Numbered from the stretch's first letter, positions 8,015 to 17,012 are shown. The stretch: DNA of 64,000 nt from Kiritimatiellaceae bacterium (GCA_013141415.1 JABFQY010000001.1:248001-312000); one strand, 5' to 3'. The notes: a model not told the origin generated them from the sequence alone. Program-made: numbers and translations.

Positions 8015-9324
8015 TGCTTCGTTACATCGGCAAGCGAATCCTCCAGATGATCCCGACGGTGTTCGGCGTCATCATGATTACGTTTGTTCTGTTTAACATG
8101 GTCGGCGGCAGTCCGGCTCAACAGGTGCTCGGTCCGCACGCGCAGGCCGACACACTCGAACAGTTTGATGAGCAGCGCGGCTTCAACAAGCCGCTGTTTA
8201 TCGGAGCTCGCACAACGACCCGCGCCTACGCCGACTCTGATTTCACTCGCACCGCTGGTGACTGGCAAAAGCAGAATGGTGTTATCTGGACGAACGGCAT
8301 AATCATTCTCCCGGCAGGCGGCGAATATGCTTTGCCGCTAAAATTTTCACTGCGCACCGACTGCGAATATGAGCTGGAAATTGAAGGCCGTTCCGCTGGA
8401 TTCCCGATGTTCGGCGACGAACAGCTTAAACTCCCGAAAGACTGGAAAAAAATCGAACTGCGGTTTCAGGCAAGGCCCGCCCTGAGCGACGCCAAAGGCG
8501 AAGTCGAATGGGGAAAGATCATTCCCGGTAATGCTCCGATCGAAATTCATTCCATTAAATTGCGCCGCATCATGAGCAACCCATTTGATTCGCAGTTCGT
8601 GTTTTATCTGAACCAGCTCGCGCATCTTGATTTCGGTATTTCGGGCAGTAGCAATCAGCGCGTTTCCAAGCTGTTGCTCGACGGCATCGGCCCCTCGCTG
8701 ATGCTCGCCGTGCCGATTTTTTTCGCCGGACTGATTGCTGCGGTCATGCTTTCGCTCTTCTGTGCCTTTTGGCGCGACACATGGGTAGATCGCTTTTTCA
8801 TCGTCTTTTCTGTCGCGTTAATGAGCGTCAACTATCTGGTTTGGATTGTCGGCGGGCAATATTTACTTGGCTTTAAACTCGGCTGGTTTCCAGTTTGGGG
8901 TTTTGAAGGGTTGCGCTATCTGATTCTGCCGGTGCTGATCGGCGTCTTCAGCGGCCTCGGAGCTGAGTTGCGCTTCTATCGCACCATCATGCTTGACGAA
9001 GCACACCGCGACTATGTCCGTACCGCACGGGCCAAAGGGGTTGGGCGTAGCGGAGTGCTGTTTAAACATGTTTTGAAAAACGCGATGATCCCCATCATTA
9101 CCAACACCGTTATCGCTATCCCGTTCCTTTACACCGGCAATCTTCTCCTCGAAAGTTTCTTCGGCATTCCCGGCCTCGGCTATCTCGGCATCAACGCCAT
9201 CAATTCATCTGACGTCGATGTGGTTCGCGCCATCGTGCTGGTTGGCGCCATTATATTTGTGATCGCCAACCTCCTGACCGACATCTGCTATGCGCTGGTT
9301 GACCCGCGGGTAAAATTGAAATGA
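8014..9324 (+). CDS. OppB/DppB-type permease with an extra extracytoplasmic domain
   Basis: This inner-membrane permease has the family's N-terminal helix (residues about 8-30), the GxxPAQQVLGPHA loop and the C-terminal permease core with the EAA loop EAHRDYVRTARAKGVGRS near residue 330. It has 436 residues, against about 310-340 for ordinary members. The excess is an insertion at about residues 64-190, between the loop after TM1 and the FYLNQLAHLDFG segment that normally follows almost directly. The insert looks like a beta-rich domain (alternating hydrophobics, VIWTNGIIILPAGGEYALPL) and would face the periplasm, next to the binding protein. ATG is shared with the upstream stop; oppC overlaps the end by 4 bp. 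Confidence 0.88.
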   Translation: MLRYIGKRILQMIPTVFGVIMITFVLFNMVGGSPAQQVLGPHAQADTLEQFDEQRGFNKPLFIGARTTTRAYADSDFTRTAGDWQKQNGVIWTNGIIILPAGGEYALPLKFSLRTDCEYELEIEGRSAGFPMFGDEQLKLPKDWKKIELRFQARPALSDAKGEVEWGKIIPGNAPIEIHSIKLRRIMSNPFDSQFVFYLNQLAHLDFGISGSSNQRVSKLLLDGIGPSLMLAVPIFFAGLIAAVMLSLFCAFWRDTWVDRFFIVFSVALMSVNYLVWIVGGQYLLGFKLGWFPVWGFEGLRYLILPVLIGVFSGLGAELRFYRTIMLDEAHRDYVRTARAKGVGRSGVLFKHVLKNAMIPIITNTVIAIPFLYTGNLLLESFFGIPGLGYLGINAINSSDVDVVRAIVLVGAIIFVIANLLTDICYALVDPRVKLK

Positions 9325-10208
9325 GCGAAAAAGGAAACAGTTTGTGGAGCGATGCCTGGCGGCGGTTGAAGAAAAACCGTCTGGCGATGGCTTGTCTCGG
9401 CATTATCACGGTTTACACCGTGCTGGCGATCTACGGCGAAGTAGTTTTTCGCTACTATCAGGCAAAAGATCAAACGGCGTTTTATCAGAAGACCGATTTG
9501 AATCAGGCCTATCAGCCACCGTCTTCCGGCCATTGGATGGGCACCGACGCACTCGGTCGCGACGTGATGCAGCGGCTGATTCAGGGAACACGCATCGCCT
9601 ACAAGGTCGGCATCATCACCGCACTCATCGCGATTCCCATTGGCGTTTTCTTCGGCTGTCTTGCCGGCTACTTCGGCGGTCGGGTGGACAGCTTTGTTGT
9701 CTGGCTTTATTCAACGGTCGCTTCCATGCCGGGCCTCTTGTTTATTCTCGCCATCGCCATGGTGGTTGGAAAAGGACTGCTCGGTATTTATCTCGGCATT
9801 GGACTCACCACCTGGGTCGGATTATGCCGTTTGATTCGCGGCGAAGTAATTAAGCACAAAGAGCAGGCTTATGTGATGGCGGCCAAAGCGCTTGGGCTGA
9901 GCTGGCCGCGGATTCTGTTCCGCCACATTCTGCCGAACGTTTTCCACGTCATCATCGTCACCTTCACGTTGCGCTTCCCGGCGGCGGTCAGCACGGAAGT
10001 GTTCATGAGCTTTCTCGGCATTGGCGTCGTCAGCGAACCGTCATGGGGAGTGATGATTAACAGCGCTCGGATGCGGCTCTGGCAAGGCGTCTGGTGGGAA
10101 ATGACTTTCGTCACGCTGGCCATCTTCGGCCTTGTTCTCGCCTTCAATCTACTCGGCGATGCTTTGCGTGATGCTCTCGACCCGCGGCTCCGCACTGAGG
10201 GCAATTGA
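9321..10208 (+). CDS. OppC/DppC-type permease
   Basis: The 295-residue second permease subunit of the peptide transporter starts within the preceding gene (ATGA overlap). HWMGTDALGRDVMQRLIQGT near residue 70 and the EAA loop EQAYVMAAKALGLSWPRIL near 187 are typical of the DppC family, with six predicted helices. No ATPase genes (OppD/OppF) follow, so the ATP-hydrolysing subunits must be encoded elsewhere. The last 60 bp overlap the 3' end of the convergent lipoprotein gene. Confidence 0.9.
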   Translation: MSEKGNSLWSDAWRRLKKNRLAMACLGIITVYTVLAIYGEVVFRYYQAKDQTAFYQKTDLNQAYQPPSSGHWMGTDALGRDVMQRLIQGTRIAYKVGIITALIAIPIGVFFGCLAGYFGGRVDSFVVWLYSTVASMPGLLFILAIAMVVGKGLLGIYLGIGLTTWVGLCRLIRGEVIKHKEQAYVMAAKALGLSWPRILFRHILPNVFHVIIVTFTLRFPAAVSTEVFMSFLGIGVVSEPSWGVMINSARMRLWQGVWWEMTFVTLAIFGLVLAFNLLGDALRDALDPRLRTEGN

Positions 10209-10949
10209 TTTTTCAGAATCTGGAAGTTTTTCTTCCAGCGACGGCGCAGGCATTTCTAAATCGAACAACTCGCCGATAAAATCGGGCGCGGCGCGGTTCT
10301 GTAGAAACGAAAGCATCTTGTTAGTGAAATGACGGCCGGACGCCGATCTCACGGACGATGTATATTCGCGTTTCAGCCGTTTATGATAAAGCGTCGAGCC
10401 GTCGGCTATCGAGGTAAGCCGGACATCCCATTCAAACCGCGCCTCCAATGTCTGCCAACGAATCCAGTACTGCGATAGAAGCGGGCCGAACAGAGCCATT
10501 AGCGGATATTTTTTGTTTGAGCCGAGATGAACGGTACGGTAGTCCCAGACGGTAACCGTCAGCAAGGAGTCAGCCCCAAACTGCTTAGCCTCTTCTTCAT
10601 TTTCAACAGTGAAAATACGTTCGTATGTGCCGGCCTGTGTCAGCGTGGAGACGATTTCAAGCCCAATGTCTTTTGATGCCGAGGCACTGGTGACGACCAC
10701 GCCGCGTCCGTCCATCAGCTGTTTATAGAGCGGACTTTCCGGTTTGAGATTGTCCGGCTCAATATCCGGATGGATACGCGGAGGCAGAACGGCAACCCGA
10801 AACGGGTTCGGTTTCGAAGCGGGGATTGGCTTGCGGATCGGCGTCTCAATCGAGGTGGCGCATCCGCACAGCAAAAAAGAAACCGCCGTTCCTGCAATCA
10901 GCAATGGAACGGCGGCTTTCATGAACAACAGATCGGTGCGATTCCGCAC
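10149..10949 (-). CDS. Lipoprotein of unknown function
   Basis: A secreted protein of up to 266 residues. The hydrophobic stretch LLIAGTAVSFLLCGC ends in a lipobox-like LCGC, indicating lipid anchoring. The remainder starts with RVAVLPPRIHPD, a pattern found in lipoproteins with a GNA1162/CsgG-like alpha/beta start, but the similarity is too weak to assign. The GTG start follows the OmpA-like stop without a gap; an internal ATG at 10922 gives a more conventional signal peptide. It is probably co-transcribed with the OmpA-like gene and overlaps oppC tail-to-tail. Confidence 0.7.
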   Translation of the reverse strand: MRNRTDLLFMKAAVPLLIAGTAVSFLLCGCATSIETPIRKPIPASKPNPFRVAVLPPRIHPDIEPDNLKPESPLYKQLMDGRGVVVTSASASKDIGLEIVSTLTQAGTYERIFTVENEEEAKQFGADSLLTVTVWDYRTVHLGSNKKYPLMALFGPLLSQYWIRWQTLEARFEWDVRLTSIADGSTLYHKRLKREYTSSVRSASGRHFTNKMLSFLQNRAAPDFIGELFDLEMPAPSLEEKLPDSEKSIALSAEPRVESITQSIAE

Positions 10950-11735
10950 TTATTTCTTTTCTACAACGATCGAGTTCTTAGCAGGCATGACAACGATAAC
11001 CGCGCGGCGGTTCAGGCGTTTGTTGGCAGCGCTATCGTTCGGAACAACCGGCTGAGCATCGCCGCAGGCAACCGCTTTGAGGCGTTCTGCAGGAATCTGT
11101 TTTTCGTTCATCAGATAGTAGAGAACGGACATGCTGCGGTTGTAAGAGAGTTCCCAGTTGTCTTTCCATTTCGACTTCTGAATCGGGTCGCTGTCCGTGT
11201 GGCCTTCAATGGTGATATCGCGGTCGGCGAAATCAGCAGAGATGACGTTCAGCACGCTGTCGAGCGTGGTTTTGCTGCTGACTTTCAGGTCGGCCTTGCC
11301 AGCTTCGAAAAGAACTTCGTTCAGAATGGTGAAACGAATCTGACCGTTAACGGCTTCAACCTGCACATTTTCCATGCCGGGCTGACCGCGGAGTTTGGCT
11401 TCGGCATCTGCGAGCTGACGTTGAAGATCATTGATCTGAGCTTCTTTGTCTTTCATGCCGGCAGCATTATCGCCTGCATATTCGTCGAGTGCGTCGCCGA
11501 TGAGAGCACCGCCAGCAGCACCGGCCACGGCACCGTATCCGGCACCTTCCCAAGAGGTCAGGGAGCCATTGATGGCATTATGCGCCCAGACGGCACCGAC
11601 GGCTGCACCAGCTGCACCACCAGCGACAGCACCCTGCTGTGTGGGGGTCAATGGTACTTTGGGCGAGCGGCAACCTGTAGCAACTACACACAAGGAAAGA
11701 ACGGTAACGGACAAAACACTTTTCATCCACTTCAT
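10950..11735 (-). CDS. OmpA-family peptidoglycan-binding lipoprotein
   Basis: A 261-residue lipoprotein: signal peptide with lipobox VATGC, then a glycine-zipper region (GAVAGGAAGAAVGAVW and GAVAGAAGGALIGDAL), a short coiled-coil (MKDKEAQINDLQRQLADAEA), and a C-terminal OmpA domain. The OmpA domain shows the pattern DITIEGHTDSDP and NWELSYNRSMSVLYYL. It should tether the outer membrane to peptidoglycan. The start is chosen at the ATG preceded by GTGAGGTG; an upstream GTG 12 bp earlier is less likely. The next gene follows with no gap. Confidence 0.87.
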   Translation of the reverse strand: MKWMKSVLSVTVLSLCVVATGCRSPKVPLTPTQQGAVAGGAAGAAVGAVWAHNAINGSLTSWEGAGYGAVAGAAGGALIGDALDEYAGDNAAGMKDKEAQINDLQRQLADAEAKLRGQPGMENVQVEAVNGQIRFTILNEVLFEAGKADLKVSSKTTLDSVLNVISADFADRDITIEGHTDSDPIQKSKWKDNWELSYNRSMSVLYYLMNEKQIPAERLKAVACGDAQPVVPNDSAANKRLNRRAVIVVMPAKNSIVVEKK

Positions 11736-11983
11736 GATACACCTCACTAAATATCCAACTCCAACAACCCATTTTCAAATACGGGACGGACACACGCCCG
11801 GCAAGACCGTATTAGGAAAGAGGTTTAAAAGATGGCCAGATGTTGCTGGATATGCCGAAAAAGTCAAGCGCGACAATAAATATCTATGTACACGCTGATT
11901 CGCGGGTTCAGTGTGGCCTGCCCCCGAGTGTGTATCCAGATTTCAGGGGAATTGATCGTCCGGCGGCCTTTGTGCCTTCGCGG

Positions 11984-12616
11984 TCAAACAATCAGCGCGG
12001 CGAGGCTGTGAAAGAAGGCGACGAAGATGCCTTCGAGAGCGTAGCCGGCGGCGAAGATGAAGGAGCCGAGCGGAGAGTTCCATAGTAGCAGGAGGAAGAT
12101 CAGGAAAATTGCAGTGGCGTGTTTCTGCGCGAACCGATCGAATGCCGGATGAAAGGCGGAGACGACGGCGAAGCCGTCGAGTGCCGGCACCGGCAGGATA
12201 TTGAAGACAAATAACATGCCGTTAACCGCGCCGCCGATGAGCAGGAAATGCACGGCGCTGGGATTGCCAGCGGTGTCGGCGATTACCATCAGGAGCGAAA
12301 AGATCAGGCAGAGCAACAGGTTTGTCAGCGGGCCGGACAAGGCAATCAGCGCCCGTTTGGATGCACTGCGCACCGCGACCGGATTGACCGGAACAGCGCC
12401 CCAGGCGAGGCCGAAGAGCGCGAGCATAATTAGCGACTGCAATCCCATTTGCACCAGCGGATTTAACGTCAGGTGTCCGTTGCGTGCGGCCGTGTCGTCG
12501 CCGAAGCGCAGTGCAGTGGCGGCGTGGGCGTATTCGTGACAGCAGATGGAAAACACCACGAAGATAATCCAGCCGAAGTAAAGGAACGGATCGGTCAGCG
12601 CCTGTTGAATGAACAT
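11984..12616 (-). CDS. Site-2 protease family (M50) membrane metalloprotease
   Basis: The 210-residue integral membrane protein carries the zinc motif HEYAH (HExxH) near residue 27 inside the first helices and the third-ligand motif NILPVPALDG near 163. The arrangement and small size without PDZ or CBS domains match the YwhC/Rv-type group of S2P homologues. The substrate is unknown. It starts 1 bp after the stop of the CNNM/CBS gene and is probably in the same leftward operon. Confidence 0.85.
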   Translation of the reverse strand: MFIQQALTDPFLYFGWIIFVVFSICCHEYAHAATALRFGDDTAARNGHLTLNPLVQMGLQSLIMLALFGLAWGAVPVNPVAVRSASKRALIALSGPLTNLLLCLIFSLLMVIADTAGNPSAVHFLLIGGAVNGMLFVFNILPVPALDGFAVVSAFHPAFDRFAQKHATAIFLIFLLLLWNSPLGSFIFAAGYALEGIFVAFFHSLAALIV

Positions 12617-12617
12617 G

Positions 12618-13877
12618 CTAGTCCTTTTCCTGAACCGGCGTGAGCAGCAACGTATGGATGCGGCGCGGCGTGGCGTTCTGGACGGTGATTTCGAGGCCGG
12701 GCGCGGCGACTTTGGTTCCGGCAGGCGGAATACTGCCGAGTTCGTTTAGAACATAGCCGCCGATGGAATCGTATTCGTCGCTCTCGGGAATGTTCAGTCC
12801 GAGTTCTTCGTTGAGGTCGGCGACGGCGAGGCTGGCTTTGACCAGCGCGGTGCCGTCAGAGCATTTCAGAATGTCTTTTTCGGCAAGGTCGTATTCGTCG
12901 CGGATTTCACCGATGAGCTCCTCGATAATATCTTCCATGCAGACAATCCCGGCGGTGCCGCCGTATTCGTCAACGACGAGCGCCATGTGGAAGTGCTGTT
13001 CGCGCATCTGGCGCAGGAGGTCGTTGATCGGCATGGTTTCCGGAACGGCGCTGAGTTTTTTGACGATGTCGCTGACCGGGCGGGATTCTTCGCCGCTGGC
13101 GAAGAGCCGCAATAGGTCTTTGACGTGTACGACACCGGCAATGTTGTCGACGGTTTCTTCGTAAACCGGAAAGCGGGAATGGGTCGAGCGCTGTACTTTT
13201 TCAACGCACTCGGCGACGGTATTGCCGGTGCGCAGCCCTTCGATATTGATGCGCGGCGTCATGATTTCTCGGACGACGGTGTCGCCGAATTCAAAAACGC
13301 TGCGGATGATTTCGCGTTCTTCTTCTTCCAGCTCTTCGGAGTCGGTCTGATCGACGAGCGTCATAATTTCTTCTTCCGGCGTGGGACTGTCGTCTTCGTC
13401 GGCGGAGGAAAGAGCGCGGGCGAGGAGGCCGCGTTCCAGCGCGTAGATGGGCCAGACCAGCGGCCAGAGAACGCGGGTCAGGCCGATAACCGCCGGAAGG
13501 AAAAAGAGAGAAAGGCGGTCAGCGTAGCTTTCGGCCAGCACGAAAGGAATGACACGGATGAAAATCAGGTAGAGCGGTGTCATTACCAGCATCAGGCCGA
13601 TCCACTCGACGGCCAGCGAGAGTTTGAAGGTGTGAAAAGCGAAATAGATGGCGGTGATTTCACAGAGCGTCAGGCAGAAACGAAGTGTCGTACGCAGCAG
13701 GTTCCATCGTCCCGACCAGCTTTCAAGAGCCTTTTCGGCTTGTGGTTTTTTTTCGGCGAGGCGGCTGATGCCCGCATTACCGGTTTCGCGGAAAGCGGCA
13801 AAAAGAACGGCCCATAGAGCGGCCAGAAGGAGCGCGGCGATACTGCCTGCGAGGTGGTTGAAGTTGATTTCGTTCAT
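12618..13877 (-). CDS. CNNM/CBS-pair transporter-associated protein (hemolysin C family)
   Basis: The 419-residue protein has an N-terminal membrane domain with about four helices (to residue 150), an acidic linker, a CBS pair (VREIMTPRINIEGL near 203 and HMALVVDEYGGTAGIV near 295) and a C-terminal CorC_HlyC domain (DSIGGYVLNELGSIP). Proteins of this type are linked to magnesium/cobalt efflux. The hemolysin label is historical. It lies 1 bp downstream of ybeY, an association common in bacteria. Confidence 0.88.
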   Translation of the reverse strand: MNEINFNHLAGSIAALLLAALWAVLFAAFRETGNAGISRLAEKKPQAEKALESWSGRWNLLRTTLRFCLTLCEITAIYFAFHTFKLSLAVEWIGLMLVMTPLYLIFIRVIPFVLAESYADRLSLFFLPAVIGLTRVLWPLVWPIYALERGLLARALSSADEDDSPTPEEEIMTLVDQTDSEELEEEEREIIRSVFEFGDTVVREIMTPRINIEGLRTGNTVAECVEKVQRSTHSRFPVYEETVDNIAGVVHVKDLLRLFASGEESRPVSDIVKKLSAVPETMPINDLLRQMREQHFHMALVVDEYGGTAGIVCMEDIIEELIGEIRDEYDLAEKDILKCSDGTALVKASLAVADLNEELGLNIPESDEYDSIGGYVLNELGSIPPAGTKVAAPGLEITVQNATPRRIHTLLLTPVQEKD

Positions 13878-13878
13878 G

Positions 13879-14337
13879 TCAGCCCACTATCAGATTTTTG
13901 ATTTCCGGTTGCAACTCCGCAAGCCTCCGCATTTCTGTACGGCGCATGGCGGCGCGTTTGGCGGGCGTGTTGTCGTCGGCACCGGACAGATGGTTGAAGC
14001 CGTGAGCGATGTAGAGAGCCAGTTCGGCTTTGATGCCGTCGTGGTTCGGGCCTTCCAGTGCGGCGCGCTCGACGTTGACGATCAGGTCTCCAGTGACGCC
14101 GTCTTCGCCGGGAAACGGTTCACTGCGGAAACTGATGACATCGGTGGCGCGGTCTTTGCCAAAAAATTCGCGGTTGTACTGCGTAATGCCGGAATCGTCC
14201 GTCAGCAGAAGCGTGACTTCCTGCCAGACGGTATCCGGATCGGAGGCTTCCAGCGCGGCGGCCAGTTTAGCGGTCAGCCGGCGGATTGCCGACAGGCTGA
14301 TCCGGCGTTTCTGCCGGTTTATTAGAACGGTTTTCAT
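13879..14337 (-). CDS. ybeY: Endoribonuclease YbeY (rRNA maturation factor)
   Basis: A 152-residue UPF0054 protein needed for 16S rRNA 3'-end processing and ribosome quality control. The family core VTLLLTDDSGITQYNREF, followed by RATDVISF, is clear. The metal site reads HGFNHLSGADD: the first two histidines of HGxxHLxGxDH are present, but Asp occupies the position of the third. The start is the internal ATG (MKTVLINRQ), because upstream codons overlap the HD protein in another frame. Its first 71 bp overlap the end of the HD gene, a frequent gene pair. Confidence 0.85.
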   Translation of the reverse strand: MKTVLINRQKRRISLSAIRRLTAKLAAALEASDPDTVWQEVTLLLTDDSGITQYNREFFGKDRATDVISFRSEPFPGEDGVTGDLIVNVERAALEGPNHDGIKAELALYIAHGFNHLSGADDNTPAKRAAMRRTEMRRLAELQPEIKNLIVG

Positions 14338-16471
14338 CTTTAGGGTAGGCGACACGGCCGTGGAGCATACTGGTGAGCGAGAAGACAAAGGACTGTTTGA
14401 TTTTGTTGAGTTCAGCGAGCGTGAGTGTGCATTCGTCGAGCTGGCCGTCGCGCAGACGAGCGTCGAAAATATCGTTGATCAGGTTCGTGACGCGAACCGG
14501 CGTCGGCTTTTCGAGTGACCGCGATGCGGCTTCGCAGCTGTCGGCCAGCATCAGAATGGCCATTTCGCGAGTTTGTGGGCGAGGACCTTCGTAGCGAAAA
14601 TCTTCGTCGTTGATTGCCGGCTGACCGGCGGCGCGGGTTTTGGCGCGCTGGTAGAAAACGGAAACCAGGCTGGTGCCCTGATGCTGTTCGATGCCGTCGA
14701 TGACAACCTGCGGCAGTTTATATTTTTTCGCCAGCATGACGCCTTCTTTGATGTGCGAGACAATCACCAGCGTGCTCATACTCGGTGTCAGGTCATCGTG
14801 CGGGTTTTCCGAGAACTGAATATTTTCGCTGAAGAAACCGGGCTTCACCAGTTTGCCGATGTCGTGGAAGTAAGCGCAAACGCGCAGCATGAGTCCGTTA
14901 GCACCGACGGCTTCAGCGGCATTCTGCGCGAGGCTGGCGAGCATCAGAGAATGGTGGTAGGTGCCGGGCGCGTTGATGGCAAGGCTCTGAAGCAGCGGAT
15001 GACTCAGGTCGGAAAGTTCGAGCAGAGAAATGTCGGTGGTGATTTTGAAGAGGTGTTCAAAGACCGGGATGAGCAACAGGGCCAGCAGCGCGCTGACCAG
15101 TCCGCACAGCATGGCGGTTCCAATCTGCGGAATCAGAATCTGCCATGACGGATGTTCAAGCACGGCCATCACCAGTGCAAAAATAATTTCGACCGCGCCG
15201 ATCCAGAACCCCGCGCGGAACAGCGCAGTGCGGCGTTTGACGTCGCGGGTAGTGTAGATGGCCGCCACGGAAGTCAGCAGGCCGAGCACAAACACATCGA
15301 AGTTTCCGCCGAGCAGTGTCGCAAGCGCAAAGCTGACCCAGAAGCCGGAGATCAACCCCGGCGCACTGCCGAGCAGGATGGAAGCCAGCAGCGGCGCGAT
15401 GGATAGCGGCAGAGCAAAATGAAGCAAGGTTGCCGGAATCAGATGTAAATCGACCGTGGCGTACAGTAAGCCTTTGCCGACGATCAGCGGCAAAGCGCAG
15501 AGCGTTACCAGTAACAGCATTTGCCGGCGGCTGCGCAGCAGTAAAGGTTGCACGATGCCGGCGATTGCCGCGCTGAGCGTGAGGCCGATCAGCAGCAGAA
15601 ATCCGTTGCCCGCCAGCCGCTGGATGCGTTCGGCAGGTGTTTCCAGTTCGCTCAGCCGCTGTTCGTGCGCGGCCAGCCGCTTGAGTGTTTGTTCACTCAC
15701 CGTGTCCCCGTTACGAACGAGAATGGTTCCGGCGCTCACCGGCTCAATGACCGGATCGACGAGTGCGGTTGCCTGAGCGCGGCGCATATCGGTTTCGGCG
15801 GCATCGTACGCCAGATTGGGCCATAGGCACGGCGCGATCAGCGCGCGAATGGTTTTTTCTTCGTTGCGGCTTTCGCGCGGAAGCTCGTGGAGAATTTCTG
15901 CCGTGGCCGCCTTGAGCGCATCGGCCTGCTGGACGAAACTGTCGAGTGTGCGGATCACGTCCGTTTTGCCGCCGCGCAGTGCTATTTTTCCGGACGGGGC
16001 TTTGCCGTTAAATTTTGTCTGCGCGTCGCTGACGGAAATGATGCCGCGAGAACTGGTATTGGAAAGCGCGGTGAAAAGGATGGTCTGAACGTCAACCTGT
16101 TTATCTGTCGGCAGGATTTCTGTCAGCCGGTTGGTGGTCAGCAGCAGGCGTGCGTTTTCGATGGCGGATGAATCAATGGAGAAAACCGGCAGAACCGCAT
16201 CGGTGGCGGCACGCTGCCCGGCTTGTGTGGCGGCGACGTTTTCGGCGCGGAAATCGACTGATGCCGCAATGGTTTCGGGGGCTTTCTGTCCGAGCACCAG
16301 CGTCTGCGGACGGAGCAGGCGTCCGCTGTAAAAAAACACGACCAGCGCCAGCCAAAGGACAACGGCCAGCAACAGATTGAAAAATGAAAACCGCCGCACC
16401 TTTTTGCGAGCCGTGATGTTTCTGGTCGCGGTGCCGCGATAATTTGTCTTTTTGAAAAACTTCCGTTTCAA
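14267..16471 (-). CDS. 7TM-HD domain phosphodiesterase (PgpH/YqfF family)
   Basis: The 734-residue membrane protein has one N-terminal helix (about residues 28-48), an extracytoplasmic 7TMR-HDED region, a bundle of helices (about 290-480) and a cytoplasmic HD domain. The HD metal motif is visible as GTYHHSLMLASLAQNAAEAVG, the helix before AYFHDIGK (near residue 535). Family members such as Listeria PgpH hydrolyse cyclic di-AMP, so this is a plausible second-messenger regulator. No diadenylate cyclase gene is in the window. The gene order HD-ybeY-CBS protein is conserved in many bacteria. Confidence 0.87.
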   Translation of the reverse strand: MKRKFFKKTNYRGTATRNITARKKVRRFSFFNLLLAVVLWLALVVFFYSGRLLRPQTLVLGQKAPETIAASVDFRAENVAATQAGQRAATDAVLPVFSIDSSAIENARLLLTTNRLTEILPTDKQVDVQTILFTALSNTSSRGIISVSDAQTKFNGKAPSGKIALRGGKTDVIRTLDSFVQQADALKAATAEILHELPRESRNEEKTIRALIAPCLWPNLAYDAAETDMRRAQATALVDPVIEPVSAGTILVRNGDTVSEQTLKRLAAHEQRLSELETPAERIQRLAGNGFLLLIGLTLSAAIAGIVQPLLLRSRRQMLLLVTLCALPLIVGKGLLYATVDLHLIPATLLHFALPLSIAPLLASILLGSAPGLISGFWVSFALATLLGGNFDVFVLGLLTSVAAIYTTRDVKRRTALFRAGFWIGAVEIIFALVMAVLEHPSWQILIPQIGTAMLCGLVSALLALLLIPVFEHLFKITTDISLLELSDLSHPLLQSLAINAPGTYHHSLMLASLAQNAAEAVGANGLMLRVCAYFHDIGKLVKPGFFSENIQFSENPHDDLTPSMSTLVIVSHIKEGVMLAKKYKLPQVVIDGIEQHQGTSLVSVFYQRAKTRAAGQPAINDEDFRYEGPRPQTREMAILMLADSCEAASRSLEKPTPVRVTNLINDIFDARLRDGQLDECTLTLAELNKIKQSFVFSLTSMLHGRVAYPKDENRSNKPAETPDQPVGNPPADR

Positions 16472-16536
16472 AGCAGGCCTCTGTTTCTGCGGGCTTTATA
16501 CCCTGTCGCGGCGCTGTGCGCGAATAATTTTCTGCA

Positions 16537-16743
16537 TCAGCGGACGGTGAGGGTCTGGCCGTCGTAACAGACAGCCATGCCGGGGAGGACTTTCCGGCGC
16601 AGGCGCAGTTCCGTTTCGCCGTTCACGGTAACGAGACCTTCGCTGATGACAATCCGCGCCTCGCCGCCGGTTCCGCAGAGCCGCGCGGCTTTCAGCAGCT
16701 TATCCAGTTCGATGTAGTCGCCGGTAATGGTGAACTCATCCAT
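16537..16743 (-). CDS. Small S4-type RNA-binding protein
   Basis: A 68-residue protein formed almost entirely by an S4-like fold: IELDKLLKAARLCGTGGEAR then ISEGLVTVNGE and LRRKVLPG. It resembles the YaaA/YbcJ group that binds structured RNA. The ATG overlaps the end of the upstream 84-codon gene by 8 bp, so the two are translationally coupled. The RNA target is unknown. Confidence 0.8.
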   Translation of the reverse strand: MDEFTITGDYIELDKLLKAARLCGTGGEARIVISEGLVTVNGETELRLRRKVLPGMAVCYDGQTLTVR

Positions 16744-16990
16744 GTTTTTTCCTCTGCGCGCGAACCATTTGCAGCTCTTCGTGTGTGGCGCGGCGGCGGT
16801 TGTAGAGCGCGGCGACTTTTTCGTCGAGAGCTTCCCAGTCTTCGGGGGAGGCTGGGGTGTCGTAATCCCAGCGCTCTTCGTCGGAGCGTTTAAACTGCCA
16901 TTTGATTCCCTTATCCATGGAAACCGCAATGCGCACGGTGCGCTTTACGCCGTCGTCGAGTTTTTCAATCCATTCAATATCACGTTTCAT
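16736..16990 (-). CDS. Hypothetical 84-residue protein coupled to the S4 protein
   Basis: A small charged cytoplasmic protein (many Lys, Arg, Asp, Glu), with a tryptophan-rich middle (KWQFKRSDEERWDYDTP) and a helical C-terminus. No known family is recognised. It lies 22 bp after metH and overlaps the S4 gene, and the spacing and overlap are the main evidence that it is real. Function cannot be given. Confidence 0.65.
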   Translation of the reverse strand: MKRDIEWIEKLDDGVKRTVRIAVSMDKGIKWQFKRSDEERWDYDTPASPEDWEALDEKVAALYNRRRATHEELQMVRAQRKKHG

Positions 16991-17012
16991 TCGCGTCCTG
17001 ACTAGTTCTGTA

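Noticed and set aside
11748-11983. Small gene between the OmpA-like and M50 genes
   Set aside because: Frames here are short, run into the M50 gene antisense and have no ribosome site.
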